Counted from the stretch's first letter, positions 1 to 11,935 are shown. The stretch is 64,000 nucleotides of DNA from Malus domestica (GCF_042453785.1 NC_091673.1:1495501-1559500); one strand, 5' to 3'. Translations and numbers: made by a program. The notes: generated from the letters alone by a model not told the origin.

Positions 1-292
1 TCCCATGGTCATCTCGGGACAGAACTAAACAGGGTAGTGCAGAACGAGAAAAATGATGTCAAAAAATTATTTCCCATTTAACCACCAAAATTTTTACATT
101 CCTGTGCTTGTACAGAAGGGCAAGGAGCTTGATTACAATCCGTACATATACTAACGGCATCAGCTGCCCCAGTACAAAAGTATGCTCTCCACGGGAGTTA
201 CCTCGCCCTTCAATTTAAGGGTAGATTCGTAGCTTTAAGTATGGCAAAAATGGAAAAATTATCTCATAACCATAAGGTTTGGCAGCGTCTCC

Positions 293-1897
293 TTATGTAG
301 GTAGAGTCCTCAGCAAATGAAGTGCCCGGTTCCACTGTGGTCTTTGTGATAGGACAATTCTCCTCAAAACGGGAACTGCTCCGGCAACTACAATTGCTGA
401 ATGATTCTCACTGTCCATGCTCAGATTATACAGTATCGCCAAGCTTGCTTCAATGGCCCTCTCACTCCCTTCTTCAATCAGTTTGACCAACAGAAATACG
501 CCTCCTTCGGAAGCAATGGCTCGAGTGGAATCAACCACCCCTTCAGAGATTATTCTGTTGAGTTCTACAACTGCAGCTTCCTTTTCTTCTGGAACGAATG
601 AGGTTTTTAGCTGCTCCATGAGTCTTGGAATGGTCTGGTGGAGAGTTACTTCCATGTTGATTGGGTCCTCGAATTCTAGTCTGGGACGAGAAAGAGAACC
701 AAGTTTCACCAAACAAGCAGCAAACCAATCTTTGTTGTGAAGGGGGATATTAGACTTCAGGATATCATCTGCCGATAAAAAATGGAAGTAGAAGTCTCAC
801 CAATTTTGGTATAACACCTGCTTCAACCATAATGCTGTGACTAAAGTGACTTAATGCCAAATTTGCCAACACCCCTCCAGCTGCTTCCTTCACCTTTATG
901 TCCTCATCATCCACGGACTTAACAAGTAATGGCAGCACATCACTGTTTGCAATTTTCTCTCTGAACTTCTCATCAACGGACAAGTTCCACAAAGTACATA
1001 TAGCTTGCTCCTTCACCTGCAGAAATGTTATAACAACCTACCTCACTTTTCTACATCAAGAAAAATGTGGAAAGCGATTCCACGAGCGAGATACCCATCC
1101 TATACCTCAGGATTCAAAGACGGTCGATTTAGCAAATCCGTTATCTCTTCAGTTGCTCCACTCTGCCAGCACATCTCTATACAAATTAACAAGGGATATC
1201 GATCTTAAAAGTCCAGCGGCAGCTTCACACGCAGAACTGGATTCCGACCTCAGCAAGTTTACAATCAGGTTTATGCAGCCAGGAAACTGCATAATGGCAT
1301 CAACATATTGCTTCCCTCCAAGTGAGTATTTCCAGAGTGCCACTATAGCCTGCTCTCTATCAAGGGAATCATTGGCCAGACCGAGCATCCGAATAAACAA
1401 GCCGACATACCCGTCACCCAAAGAACTACTCTTTATCTCTTTAGTGTCCTACAAATCAAAAGTGGCGAGAATCAGATTATCAAAGTCCACATTTCATCCT
1501 CATGAAATATAATTTTGTGGGTTTTAATCCTTATGAAATATAATCTTCTGGGATGAATCTTAATGAAACATATTAACGACCAAAAAGATTAATTCTTGAT
1601 AATAAATGGACGAAATTGAAAACTTACAGTGGGTGGTTTATACTGTTGTGGGGTGGCATCAGCCGCACCGCCGCCGTCGCTACCGCTGACCCTTGTGAGA
1701 AATTGGCGGCGGGAGAATGATTTGAGGTTGAGGCATTGGGAACAAATTGAATGGAAGAATAGTGCTTTCCTTCTGTTTCTGGGTCTGGTGGGTTTAGCTG
1801 CAATGACTTCCATGTGGGTGTTTGAGATGCAGGGTGAGGACTGGTGGAGATGAGGCGGTTTCACCGTTAACGGCGGTTGGACTGCCGAGGCCAACAT
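293..1897 (-). pseudogene. Armadillo-repeat protein gene, decayed copy
   Basis: Four exon remnants are visible: 1897-1628 (basic, Ser/Arg-rich N-terminus, possible plastid transit peptide), 1448-1106, 1016-about 801 and 768-293. They keep GT/AG borders and encode ARM-type helices, for example EQAIVALWKYSLGG, KEAAGGVLANLALS and AILYNLSMDSENHS. The translation resembles the roughly 830-residue plant ARM protein of the At1g23180 type (recalled, not searched). Two lesions point to a dead copy. Exon 2 shifts frame near 1160: after VLAE the original continuation (SGATEEITDLLNRPS) is read in another frame. The whole middle of the protein, several hundred residues, is missing, because exon 3 (ending VIPKLV) is followed after only about 30 bases by the exon starting DILKSNIPLHNKD. 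Transcription of a shortened product cannot be excluded. ARM repeats normally bind protein partners. Confidence 0.75.
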
Positions 1898-2395
1898 TTT
1901 TACCTGATTGAGGCAGAAATTGGAAAGTTGCAGAGTTGCAGAGTTGCAGTGAGCTTTTGGGGTTTAGAAGAAGCTTTTCCAGTTGTGGGTTCTATTCAAG
2001 ACTCGATCTTTAAGCCTGTCTGGGGTTTTGGGGTTTTTTTGTTCTTTTTTTGTTTTCTTTTCTGGTTTTTATATTCATTTCTCGTGGTAAAAGTAGAGCG
2101 AAGATTCTCGTTTGATTCTTTTTGTGAAGATTTTAAGGATCTTTCAATTACATTTGTTTATCGTATATCATCGTACGATGTTCAATGAATATATGTGATT
2201 GAATGATCTTTATATCATCACAAAAAGAATCTAACAAGATTCTCCTGGTTAAAAGTATAAATTATAAGTTTGATAACAAATTATTATTTATCATGTATTT
2301 TAACTTCATTCGTCAATAAATGCCATGCATTTTCTGCCAAGAAACTCAGACCTTAGGGATAAGAAAACAGAAAAACAAAGAAAGAGAGCTCTAAA
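1898..2395. other. Spacer between two divergent gene copies
   Basis: This lies between the 5' ends of the ARM pseudogene (-) and the ndhL copy (+), so it should hold both former promoters. It is T-rich around 2030-2080 and AT-rich near 2260-2300. I see no convincing ORF or clear TATA box. Confidence 0.5.
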
Positions 2396-3486
2396 ATGAG
2401 CTGCTCATTCAGCTTCCAAATTCCTCCGGCGCTGCCTTCTCTCAGCCGTTCCCGGCGTTCTTCTCTTCCAGTCACTTCCCAACACAGACATGCCATCAAT
2501 GTCAAGCCTGAAAAGGCACAAGCTTTCTTTCTCAATCTCCAATTTCCATTCTAAAAAAATTATCCAGATCGTTAAAAGGATCCGAACTTTTTCCTTTTCA
2601 GATCAGTCAAAAGCCAACCGACTATTCCACCTGAAGAAATCTAGCTTGGCAATTCAAGTTGGAGAAGGTTTGGCCACTGTAAGCCACTCATCATCTCTGC
2701 TTCTCCTAATCTTGCTTATCCTTTAAACTTAAAAAGTATTTCCGTTCATAGAAACGCTTTTTGAAGAAGCATTCCCAACTGTATATCTGGGAAGCATTTG
2801 GATTTTTGATATAAACTTGAATGTGTTTTTAATAAAAGCAATTTTAACGTATGTGCGTGTGAGCGTAAGTGTTTTCTAAATAAGCGTTCCCAAATGGGCC
2901 TAATCATGAACTGTCTTAGCAGATTGAGCAGCCTGCGTTTGCTGTCACTGGTATAAACTACGAGGAAGATTTGACATGGGTTTTAATACAGTCAGGAGTT
3001 GTTGCCTTCTGGTACTTCCTTATCATGCCAGTAAGTACACGTCTCCTTATTTTTGTACTTTCTTTGTGACATGCCACGGAGCTTTAAAGAAAAGCACTTT
3101 TGTGTGATTGCAGCCAATCATCATGAACTGGCTTCGGATTAGGTGGTACAAGAGAAATCTCCTAGAGATGTACTTTCAGTTCATGTTTTGTCTTCTTGTT
3201 CTTCCCTGCGCAAGTGCCCCTTTTTTAATCATCTCATTTGGTTTCTTCTTGATTATCCTAAACAAACCACCAAAATTTGGGGAAGTGATTCCGCACACTT
3301 CTGCTTATTTCTCGTCTTCGAAATGAAATCAAAAGTGAGTCGAAATACAAAATGATGAAAGAAAAATGAATTGTAGGGAAATCATTTCTCCAAATTTGAG
3401 TTATTGAAAAGCAGACGTGGATTCCTGACCAAATAAAAGCCGGGTTTCTAAAGTACCCATTTGCAGAACCTGAAGAGTCCTCATAG
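2396..3486 (+). pseudogene. ndhL: Chloroplast NDH subunit L (NdhL/CRR23), damaged copy
   Basis: NdhL is a nuclear-encoded membrane subunit of the chloroplast NADH dehydrogenase-like complex, used in cyclic electron flow. The core is clear: exon 2923-3030 encodes EQPAFAVTG...DLTWVLIQSGVVAFWYFLIMP and is spliced (GTAAGT...TTGCAG) to an exon from 3114 encoding PIIMNWLRIRWYKRNLLEMYFQFM. The C-terminus KAGFLKYPFAEPEESS lies at 3436-3483, with stop 3484-3486. An N-terminus starting at 2396 (MSCSFSFQIPPALPSL) looks like a transit peptide. However, it runs into a stop near 2550 while the following in-register piece (SLAIQVGEGLAT, ending 2678) is in another frame; an 80-base intron could explain this, weakly. 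After FQFMF the frame is lost and the expected FLNFRKFPRDP segment is not found. I therefore call it a probable pseudogene. It converges on the TMEM214-like gene. Confidence 0.7.
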
Positions 3487-4059
3487 AAAATGCAGATCCT
3501 CTATAAGCTTTGCTTCTTGTAGTACATATGTATTTCCGAACGCTGCGGCGGATGCAGCTGAACATTTACAATGTTATACCTCAATGACACATTTGATACA
3601 TATGAACTTAAATCCAGAACTCTAATGAATATGATGAAGAATCAAACCTTAAATTCAAAATTCCTTTTCAAATGAAACACTAATCCGAGAATACATGTTT
3701 CTATCGGTCTCTGACTTCTCATAAACATATTGCTGGTATTTGTAGATGTTAGCGGTGAATAACTTAAAACGGATCTAAATAAACATGAAAGCTGAACCGA
3801 AAACAAAAAACTCAAACCAAATCAAACCTTCAAGCAAGTATTGACCTTCAACTACGTCTAGTTCTGTATCCCGTCGGGATAAAAGTATAAATAGAACTTC
3901 CTGTTCGTCGCCACCTTATTCTGGAGTAAATTAGCAGAACTTTTCTTCATCATACTCTATTTTGTAAGAGAAATAAAAGTCGGTACTTTGCACCATCGGC
4001 TTCTAAACCAGCTTCGCTCGTCCAGCTAATGAAAGATTCTCGGAACTGGAAATCACAGT
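3487..4059. other. Convergent 3' intergenic region
   Basis: This separates the 3' end of the ndhL copy (+) from the stop of the TMEM214-like gene (-). It should contain both 3' UTRs. No ORF or repeat was recognised. Confidence 0.5.
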
Positions 4060-7000
4060 TCATTCGAAGAAAGAGCTGATAGTCAAGCTGACAGTCGCTG
4101 TTAGTTTTTTCAACTCCGATTCCCAAGACTCTACGTTTGGGGACATGACAGCAGCACCAACAGCCAAGGCAACAACAGCAAGGGCCACAGTTTTCTTGCA
4201 CCCGCTTCCCCGTGATATCTTCCCCAATAATGTCTTACAATACTTGTCTGCTTCCTTGTTGAGCTTTTCTTGGCGTGCATCCTCTGCCTCACCAGCCAAT
4301 GCCTTCTCATTCTACAAGCATACAACAAGTTATAGTTTGCCCATAGCTAAATCATCTATAAGTTTTGGTAAGATAATGAAATCCAAAAAAAAAATGTTAC
4401 CTTGCGACTAAAACTTTTAAGAGCTTCCCTCATAGGATCAAAAGGAGACAGATTTGCAGAATGTTCTTTCCATTGGTTAGAAAGTTTCTTCAGAACAGCA
4501 ACACTCGCTTCTAAGTTTTCCTCATAAACCTTGTCCTGTTACCATTTGATGCACAACACAGAAATCAGATTGATATATTCACTAACGGTGCAGTTTCAAA
4601 CCCCAAAGATGAATGCAACGATGCTAATGAGAAGTAGAACATCTCACCCACTGCTTAAAGCAATCAGCATGTTGGGTCAAACACCAAATGAAAATTCCAG
4701 CTGCTTCATCGGATAGCTCTGGTATACCTGTGAGAGACAGAATTATCTCAATCCCATTTTATGAACCTACGATTTCTCCCTACTTAGGAAACAAAAACTT
4801 CAATACAAAGGAAGTCAAAACAAATTTACGTACTTTCTCCTGCAGCTTTGACAGCAAAACTCAACATCTGCTGTGAAACTTGTTTCATTGCTTTGCTTCC
4901 AGGGGCGCCAGCTAGAGCGACCGCTTTTAGGGTTGGATATATAGCCTCAAACCTTTCGGTGGCCTGTAAAAATATCGTGCTTAAGTACAGTGCAATAAAA
5001 TAAATTAAGTGAATCTTCCCTTAAAACTAATTACCTTTACTCTAGCTGAATGTGCAGGAAAGGTAACTCCCATAAGTATCTCCAATGCAGAAGGTGGCAC
5101 CAAACGCTCCCCCTTCCTAACAGCACTATTTACTAAAATAGTACGAGCTTTGGGCATAGACAGAATTCTGCAACCAAAGTAACAAATTTCAGTGTTGAAG
5201 AATGTAAAGGCAACCAAAAATGTTCGAAGCGATAACCATCTTTTAATACCTCTCCACTAGCTGCAAAACAAGGTCTCGGGACTGTGGATTACTACTTTTT
5301 CCACAGACTAAAGGCAACACATTGCGTGCCCATGCATGCAACGCAACAGCGAGGTCCCCTTGACTAGCCTAAACAAGACATATTTGACATCGATTAAATT
5401 TAACATTAACATAAGAACTAATGTTCTTTTTTCCATGAAGAAAGATCGTTAAAACCAGTATTATATTGTTAACCACTTACTTGAACTATCATCCATATAG
5501 TTACTGGAAGCTTATCTTGTCCTTGATACTTTGAATTTTCTCTCAGTGCTGGCAATATACTAATCAAGACATCGGGTCTTCTACGCAATACCATTGCTAC
5601 AACCACAAATATTGCAACCTGAGATTTCAACAAAGTTCAAGTTTTTATCAGCAGTCAACAAGTACGTATTTGTGAAGGTACAATCGCAGATTGTACCTTA
5701 ACATTCAGTGATTGTACCTTAACATTAACACTGAATTTATCAACCAATTCCTGGACAAGTAAAAGATGAAAGTGAGGAGAGGGGAAATACCTGAGATTTT
5801 GAAGACACATTCTGCACAGCCTTCTTGCCCTTCGTGCCAGAAACTTGGCTCGCTAGGTCTGCAAGAATGCTTTCTAAGGACCATAATATAAAAGACCCAA
5901 GGGCCTCAATGGAACGCTGGTTGATCCAGTCAACTGATGTCTTATAAACAGTTTCAGAAATATGAGAAAGGGGGATCTGTTAAAGAAAACAGCACTAAGT
6001 GATTAGGTCGTCCAGGAGCATGCACACTCAAATTGCTTCCACCAATAAGTTATTACGCCCCATAAAATAGAGGTCACAAGCCAGAGACTAATTATCTATC
6101 TTGCAAATATCAACCTTATCATCACATGTATGTATATTAGAATAAAACGTTCTTTCAACAAATTATAACATTATCCACCAACCGATTCACCTTTGAGGCC
6201 ATAAATACCACCTCTACCATTACCAGAAATAATACGCACAATTGTTTTCGGTAAGAAGTGAAATTATATTCAGAAGGAAGTATGCTGAAAATCGTAGGAA
6301 CGATACGAAGAAACCCCAAAAACAACAGACAAACAGCTTTATTCGACTATATATCCAAAGAGAAAAGCTTTCCACGGAATTTTGATCTCATTAATATAAA
6401 TGCCATTAGTAATATTGAACAGAAAAAAGCCATTATGCACAATGGTAATGGTTCACAAGCAATTCAACCCCGAAAACAGATATTCGACCTTTTAATCAAT
6501 GCATCAGGTATATAAATGAATAAATTTCAAAACTTACATCGGCAAGCTTGGCCACCGATGACTCCTTGAACATCTTCACCCATGGAAACTGAGAGGCAGA
6601 CACCGCAGAGAATGCGCGGCCGAAATAGTCCGCAAAACGCATCAGCTGTATGTCCTCCTTCGACTCGTATGAAGCCTATTGCAATTCACAATCCCCAAAT
6701 TAATTCAAAATTTTGGAAATTTAAATCGCATTCAATTGAAAACGAATAGATCAAGCTAGATCAGAGCATAAAACTCACCGAAATGTCAATGAGGAATGCC
6801 TCGAGATCGTTTGTCTCGTCGATCTTAGCGGCCGCCTCAGCCACCGTGACCTTAGGCTTCTTCGGCTTCTTAGGCTTGGATTTCTTCGCCTCCTCGGTCT
6901 TCACGTTCTGCGCCGCAGCTTCGTCATCGCTATTATCCCCATCCTCGTCGTCAGACCTGAGCTTCGATCTCGCCGGAGCAACATCGTCAAGGTCGACATT

Positions 7001-7297
7001 GGCCCTCTGAGCTTCGAGAATCCGCCGGCGCCGGTCCTCCGACTGTTTCTCCAGCGATCGGAAAACGCCGTTTCCGTTGGCGTTCGCGACGCCGGGGACC
7101 AGCTTGTTCTGATTGTTAATTGTTTCCGCGTTCGATTCCTTCTTCTTCCTCGGGCGCTTCGCGGTGACCTTCTGCCAACCGTGGTCGTTGTTGGTGGTGG
7201 TATGATGGGTACTGTAATCATTGACGGCGGTGGATGCGGCGTCGTAATGGTCGCCGTTCCCGATTGATTCGAAAGCTGCAGCTTGATCTTCTTCCAT
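4060..7297 (-). CDS. TMEM214-like membrane protein (DUF2359), ten exons
   Basis: Exons: 7297-6779, 6675-6538, 5976-5791, 5618-5481, 5368-5250, 5167-5035, 4963-4834, 4727-4648, 4535-4401 and 4311-4060. All have GT/AG borders and together total 1830 nt, giving 609 residues, the length I recall for Arabidopsis At1g70770. The N-terminal third (1-173) is hydrophilic, with basic patches (RPRKKKE; KKSKPKKPKKPK, about 138-150) and an acidic stretch. The middle carries family-like segments (SYESKEDIQLMRFADYFGRAF; SVDWINQRSIEALGSF), a short hydrophobic run at about 282-292 (VAIFVVVAMVL) and a C-terminal membrane segment at about 566-583 (TVALAVVALAVGAAVMSP). Human TMEM214 is an ER membrane protein; the plant role is not established. 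No stop or frame break was seen, so it looks intact. The ATG at 7297 is the first in frame with this conserved start. Confidence 0.85.
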
Positions 7298-7698
7298 GAT
7301 TTGATTTGGTTGTCCGTGTTGAATTTTCTCGGGAAAATTGACAGAAAGAAATCGGAACTGAGAAAATCGAGAGAGCGACGGAGAGAGGAATTGAAGTTCG
7401 GTTGGTGGTAGTGAATTTAAGGGCGTTGACTGGATGAATCTGACCCTTGTTTTATAAAGGAATTACATCATTACCAACCGTTTGGATTTTGTATTACCAA
7501 TTTGAAAATAACCAGTAAATTATAAATCAATTAGTCCTAATCTTATTCTTTGTCGGATCAAATTATCCCTAATCCGAAATTAATAAGAATTTGTATACCA
7601 TACGAACTCTTGTTGTTGAAATTTTATGAGTTGTATAGTTTAATAATTTTTTTAAGTAAAACATATGTACGTAAATTACTTCCACGAAGTGTTCTTTT
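7298..7698 (-). promoter_or_regulatory. 5' leader and promoter of the TMEM214-like gene
   Basis: Upstream of the ATG at 7297 the first 140 bases are purine-rich on the gene strand and probably form the 5' UTR. Beyond about 7440 the DNA is AT-rich until the LTR element at 7704. No clear TATA box was seen. The LTR element inserted about 400 bp upstream of the start codon. Confidence 0.45.
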
Positions 7699-7703
7699 GA
7701 ATG

Positions 7704-8854
7704 TGTTGACCCTAAAATCTACCAAGCCTACGTGGCGCGCAGGCCGAGTATTTTCTAAGCTAACTACGTCCTTCGGTGATTGCGGGGCGTGCCAACTCGT
7801 CGGCCGAGCTCGGCCGAGGAGTAAATTTGATGATGTTGCGTTGAGCGCGCTGCTGACTTCTGTGTCTTGCGATTGCGGCCGAGGAAGGAACAATTCTCGG
7901 CCTCTTGGGTTCTAGAGCCTGAAGACAAGGCTGCTAATTTGCGAAGTTCAATCTCAAATTCGGCTGTCAATGTGCCGAATACAGTAACCTGGTAACACCC
8001 CACTTCGCCGAGAAGGCTGATGAGATGACCTCGACCAATGAGGATTCGGAAATCCTTCTCGACCGAGACTTGGATAGGTAACCAGTCGTCCTCGCCGTAG
8101 TGCTGTTGATGCCAACGGAAGATGCTGCGAGATCGGCTGATTCTACGGTGACAGAGCTATCTATGCCGACTTAAGATATCACCGGTTGCCTTCACAGTGC
8201 TGTTGATGCCAACGGAAGATGTGTCGGCGAAAAAAGAAAATAAAAAATCTCAAGGTGTTGAGAAAGTTTGCGCAGGGCAGTTTTGTGTGTGTTGGAGGTC
8301 TCTTTGAATGATGCACAGCCTCCTCTATTTATAGCACTAGATACCTTTGAAGTCGAGTCAAAACCCTACTCGAACTAGGTCTTCTTCTCCTGATCAAACA
8401 CCCACTCGACCAGTCCTATGTTTACTAGGATTGTGAGCCTAGTCCTCTATTGAGCCGGATTCACTTCCGGGTTATTACCCTTGCCGAGACTACTTATCGC
8501 GTTAGGACTCGACTAGTAAATGTAATATGACCTAGCCGACCTAGGTTTAGGAGCCCACGTACTAAATGATCCAAGGCTCCCCTGTCGCCAGGCCTCCCGG
8601 GCCGAGAGTGGTTCTATACTCGGCCCAACATGTTAATTTGAGCCCAAACACTCTTACTTGAGGATATAATTTGCATCATATCCATCCCGTTTAAGAATAT
8701 GTCAAGATAATTCAAATTAAAAGATAATCATGATAAAAACCATAATATTATCTTTTAACAAAAATATTTTCACTTTTCCATCCGACGGCTGAGAACTATG
8801 TTTACTCTACGGTCTCGATTACACGGGCCGATGATGTAAATTTGGGTCCAAACA
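7704..8854 (-). repeat. LTR (3' LTR of copy 1)
   Basis: A 1151-bp terminal repeat, on the minus strand TGTTTGGACCC...GGGTCAACA. It holds a TATA box (TATAAATAG on the minus strand, complement at 8325-8333) and many CGGCC-containing words. An internal 24-bp motif beginning CATCTTCCGTTGG occurs twice in the presumed R/U5 part. Confidence 0.9.
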
Positions 8855-9147
8855 TTGCCCCCCAGTTTCCTTGAACTTCGGCTCGTAAGCCGAATGATTA
8901 AGGAAATTAAGTATCTCCAGCCTAATCAGATGTACTTTTGACCGTCATCCCTTGCTGCTGTTTACTCACGGCTCCTTTCGACCAAAGAACAACTCATGGC
9001 CGAAGATAAACAGTTATGAACCAGGGTCGAGAAGAATTGGAATTGGGGTCGAGGATAAATTTGGCCGAGGTCGAGAAGAGTCTTTTCTTGGCAGCTCGGC
9101 CTGCCTACATATATATGCATATCAAACCCATTGTCAACAATCATGAC

Positions 9148-9154
<7 letters not shown>

Positions 9155-9182
<28 letters not shown>
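9155..9182. repeat. (TA)n microsatellite
   Basis: An uninterrupted TA run of about 28 bases inside the LTR element. A matching run lies at the same place in copy 2. Confidence 0.9.
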
Positions 9183-9184
<2 letters not shown>

Positions 9185-9463
9185 CCTCAAAACAGCAACC
9201 ATGACTTATTCGGCCAAACTTTGACCCTAGCATCTTCCTGATTAAATGGTTTTGAAACTTGTCCCCACACTTTAACCATAGGCATGGTACTATTGATAGC
9301 AGCGAAAATAACTCTTCTCGGGTCGGCTTGTTTGTCGAGCTCGGCTAAAAACAAAATGACCAAAATTTTGCCGAGCACACCACTTGTTGCCCCTCTTATT
9401 TTCTTAAGTATCGGTCAAGGGCCGAATGGTTAAGAAAATAATTTATTATATATAATTATATTT

Positions 9464-10339
9464 TTAGCAAACGAAAAGAAAAGTGGCCGAAACGTAGTCA
9501 GGAGGAGGCCAACGATGCTTTATTCCAAGCCAAGATCTTTTTACATCAAAATTTTCACTTTGACATTTTCCAAAACCGAATAAAAGATCATCTCCCAATA
9601 TTTCTGACTTGATGAAATATTTTGCATTTTCGGCCGCCGAATGTGTGGAACAAGTATTATGCCCCCCAGGCATAATTTCGGCGTTTAATTCAAACAACTT
9701 AGCCGAATAGGATTTCTCCATATCGACTTTATCGCCAATAATCATATCAATTGGCGTAGATTCTTGGGCTAGGCCAATATCTCGGCCTCGTTCGTCATTG
9801 GAGCACTCCTCTGACGAATCATTTTCTGAGTCGATTTGTGGCTCAGAAACTTTAACTTTTTCTTCTAGGCCTACCACACTTCCAGTCTCGACCGAAAAAA
9901 TAGGTGGCCTAGGTTTTTCTTCGTGGCCGACCATATCTTTAGCCTCGACCGAAAAAATAGGTGGCCTTTGTTCTTCGGCCAAATTAACAATTTTCTTAGG
10001 CCGATGTCTGATTACGGCCGGAGCGAAAAATTGCCCCCCGGCCTTTGAGCCTAACCATTTTTCAAATGGAATTGATCTGTAATCAGAAACGTAAGGAAAA
10101 TTTTCTTCATCTAGCCAGGCATTAAATCGAGCCCTGTCTTCATTTACCCATTGCCTTTGCAGGGTAACAGGAGCTTTTATTCTCAACATGCAAGCGAATG
10201 ACTTTTGCATCTCTCCATGGCCACGAAGAACTTTTTCCACTTCCAAAGATCTTTTACATTCCTCATTGTGTTTTCTCAATTCCTCTAGGAGCTCGTACAA
10301 TCGGCTACGTTGAGCCAGATTGGAATCTTGATATATCAT
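9464..10339 (-). CDS. 291-codon ORF of the LTR element, function unknown
   Basis: The only long ORF in the internal region, on the sense strand of the element, starting 46 nt after the LTR. The N-terminal third is rich in Leu, Glu, Lys and Arg and could form a coiled coil (SRLYELLEELRKHNEECKRS). The middle has WVNEDRARFNAWLDEENFPY, then two near-identical repeats around RPPIFSVE. I recognise no zinc knuckle and no standard gag domain. The same ORF, of equal length, is present in copy 2 at 61026-61901. It could be a diverged gag or a protein specific to this family. Confidence 0.6.
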   Translation of the reverse strand: MIYQDSNLAQRSRLYELLEELRKHNEECKRSLEVEKVLRGHGEMQKSFACMLRIKAPVTLQRQWVNEDRARFNAWLDEENFPYVSDYRSIPFEKWLGSKAGGQFFAPAVIRHRPKKIVNLAEEQRPPIFSVEAKDMVGHEEKPRPPIFSVETGSVVGLEEKVKVSEPQIDSENDSSEECSNDERGRDIGLAQESTPIDMIIGDKVDMEKSYSAKLFELNAEIMPGGHNTCSTHSAAENAKYFIKSEILGDDLLFGFGKCQSENFDVKRSWLGIKHRWPPPDYVSATFLFVC

Positions 10340-10385
10340 ATGAACTTCGTAGTATTAGCACTGGGTCCCACTGGGCGTGCCAAAA

Positions 10386-11536
10386 TGTTGACCCTAAAAT
10401 CTACCAAGCCTACGTGGCGCGCAGGCCGAGTATTTTCTAAGCTAACTACGTCCTTCGGTGATTGCGGGGCGTGCCAACTCGTCGGCCGAGCTCGGCCGAG
10501 GAGTAAATTTGATGATGTTGCGTTGAGCGCGCTGCTGACTTCTGTGTCTTGCGATTGCGGCCGAGGAAGGAACAATTCTCGGCCTCTTGGGTTCTAGAGC
10601 CTGAAGACAAGGCTGCTAATTTGCGAAGTTCAATCTCAAATTCGGCTGTCAATGTGCCGAATACAGTAACCTGGTAACACCCCACTTCGCCGAGAAGGCT
10701 GATGAGATGACCTCGACCAATGAGGATTCGGAAATCCTTCTCGACCGAGACTTGGATAGGTAACCAGTCGTCCTCGCCGTAGTGCTGTTGATGCCAACGG
10801 AAGATGCTGCGAGATCGGCTGATTCTACGGTGACAGAGCTATCTATGCCGACTTAAGATATCACCGGTTGCCTTCACAGTGCTGTTGATGCCAACGGAAG
10901 ATGTGTCGGCGAAAAAAGAAAATAAAAAATCTCAAGGTGTTGAGAAAGTTTGCGCAGGGCAGTTTTGTGTGTGTTGGAGGTCTCTTTGAATGATGCACAG
11001 CCTCCTCTATTTATAGCACTAGATACCTTTGAAGTCGAGTCAAAACCCTACTCGAACTAGGTCTTCTTCTCCTGATCAAACACCCACTCGACCAGTCCTA
11101 TGTTTACTAGGATTGTGAGCCTAGTCCTCTATTGAGCCGGATTCACTTCCGGGTTATTACCCTTGCCGAGACTACTTATCGCGTTAGGACTCGACTAGTA
11201 AATGTAATATGACCTAGCCGACCTAGGTTTAGGAGCCCACGTACTAAATGATCCAAGGCTCCCCTGTCGCCAGGCCTCCCGGGCCGAGAGTGGTTCTATA
11301 CTCGGCCCAACATGTTAATTTGAGCCCAAACACTCTTACTTGAGGATATAATTTGCATCATATCCATCCCGTTTAAGAATATGTCAAGATAATTCAAATT
11401 AAAAGATAATCATGATAAAAACCATAATATTATCTTTTAACAAAAATATTTTCACTTTTCCATCCGACGGCTGAGAACTATGTTTACTCTACGGTCTCGA
11501 TTACACGGGCCGATGATGTAAATTTGGGTCCAAACA
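10386..11536 (-). repeat. LTR (5' LTR of copy 1)
   Basis: The 1151-bp partner of 7704-8854, with the same TG...CA ends and TATA box. On the minus strand it precedes the primer-binding region and the ORF, so it would drive transcription leftwards, towards the TMEM214-like gene. Confidence 0.9.
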
Positions 11537-11541
11537 GAATG

Positions 11542-11935
11542 ACAAAATCAAAGACGAATGTTAGTTTTCTGATAAAGTATTTTTATCTTTTTGTACCGGT
11601 GAAATGATTTACATTACACAATTTTATATTTTTTAGCTGTAAGATTAAATCAACGAAAAAAATGAATTTGTTGAAATAAACATAAATATGCGGAAAAAAA
11701 ATAGGATTGTAATTGTGTAAGATGATTTTTTTAGCAATATTGGGAAAAGAAGAAGTTGTGCTGTCTCACTGTGTGTAATTAAGTTCTTGCCAGTTTACGG
11801 TTCTGAATACTAAATTATTTGAATATCAAATCATCATGCATTCAAATATATCTTCTAAAACTGATTCTATAAAGTTGCACCAAATCCAACACCAGTGACC
11901 ACTTGCAAGAAGTAATCATTGGAATTGATATTTAC
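11542..11935. other. AT-rich spacer
   Basis: AT-rich sequence between the LTR element and the poly(A) polymerase fragment. No ORF or repeat was recognised. Confidence 0.5.

Larger units (their letters stand above)
7704..11536 (-). mobile_element. Non-autonomous LTR retrotransposon, copy 1, apparently whole
   Basis: A 3.83-kb element with two direct LTRs of 1151 bp (7704-8854 and 10386-11536), which I could not tell apart by eye. The LTRs have TG...CA ends, and the element is flanked by the 5-bp target duplication GAATG (7699-7703 and 11537-11541). On the minus strand the order is 5' LTR (right), a primer-binding region next to 10385 (TTTTGGCACGCCCAGTGGG), one long ORF of 291 codons, and a polypurine tract with GGGGGG next to 8855. 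No protease, integrase or reverse transcriptase was found, so it needs another element to move. It belongs with LARD/TR-GAG-type elements; its superfamily is uncertain, perhaps Gypsy-related. Near-identical LTRs indicate a very young insertion. It looks structurally whole for its type. Confidence 0.9.

Noticed and set aside
417-740. Plus-strand ORFs opposite the ARM gene
   Set aside because: They are antisense shadows of the minus-strand ARM exons.
7764-8003. 79-codon ORF in the LTRs (also at 10446, 60680 and 63361)
   Set aside because: It is repeated in all four LTRs only because the LTRs are almost identical; it lies in non-coding U5-like sequence and overlaps ORFs in other frames.
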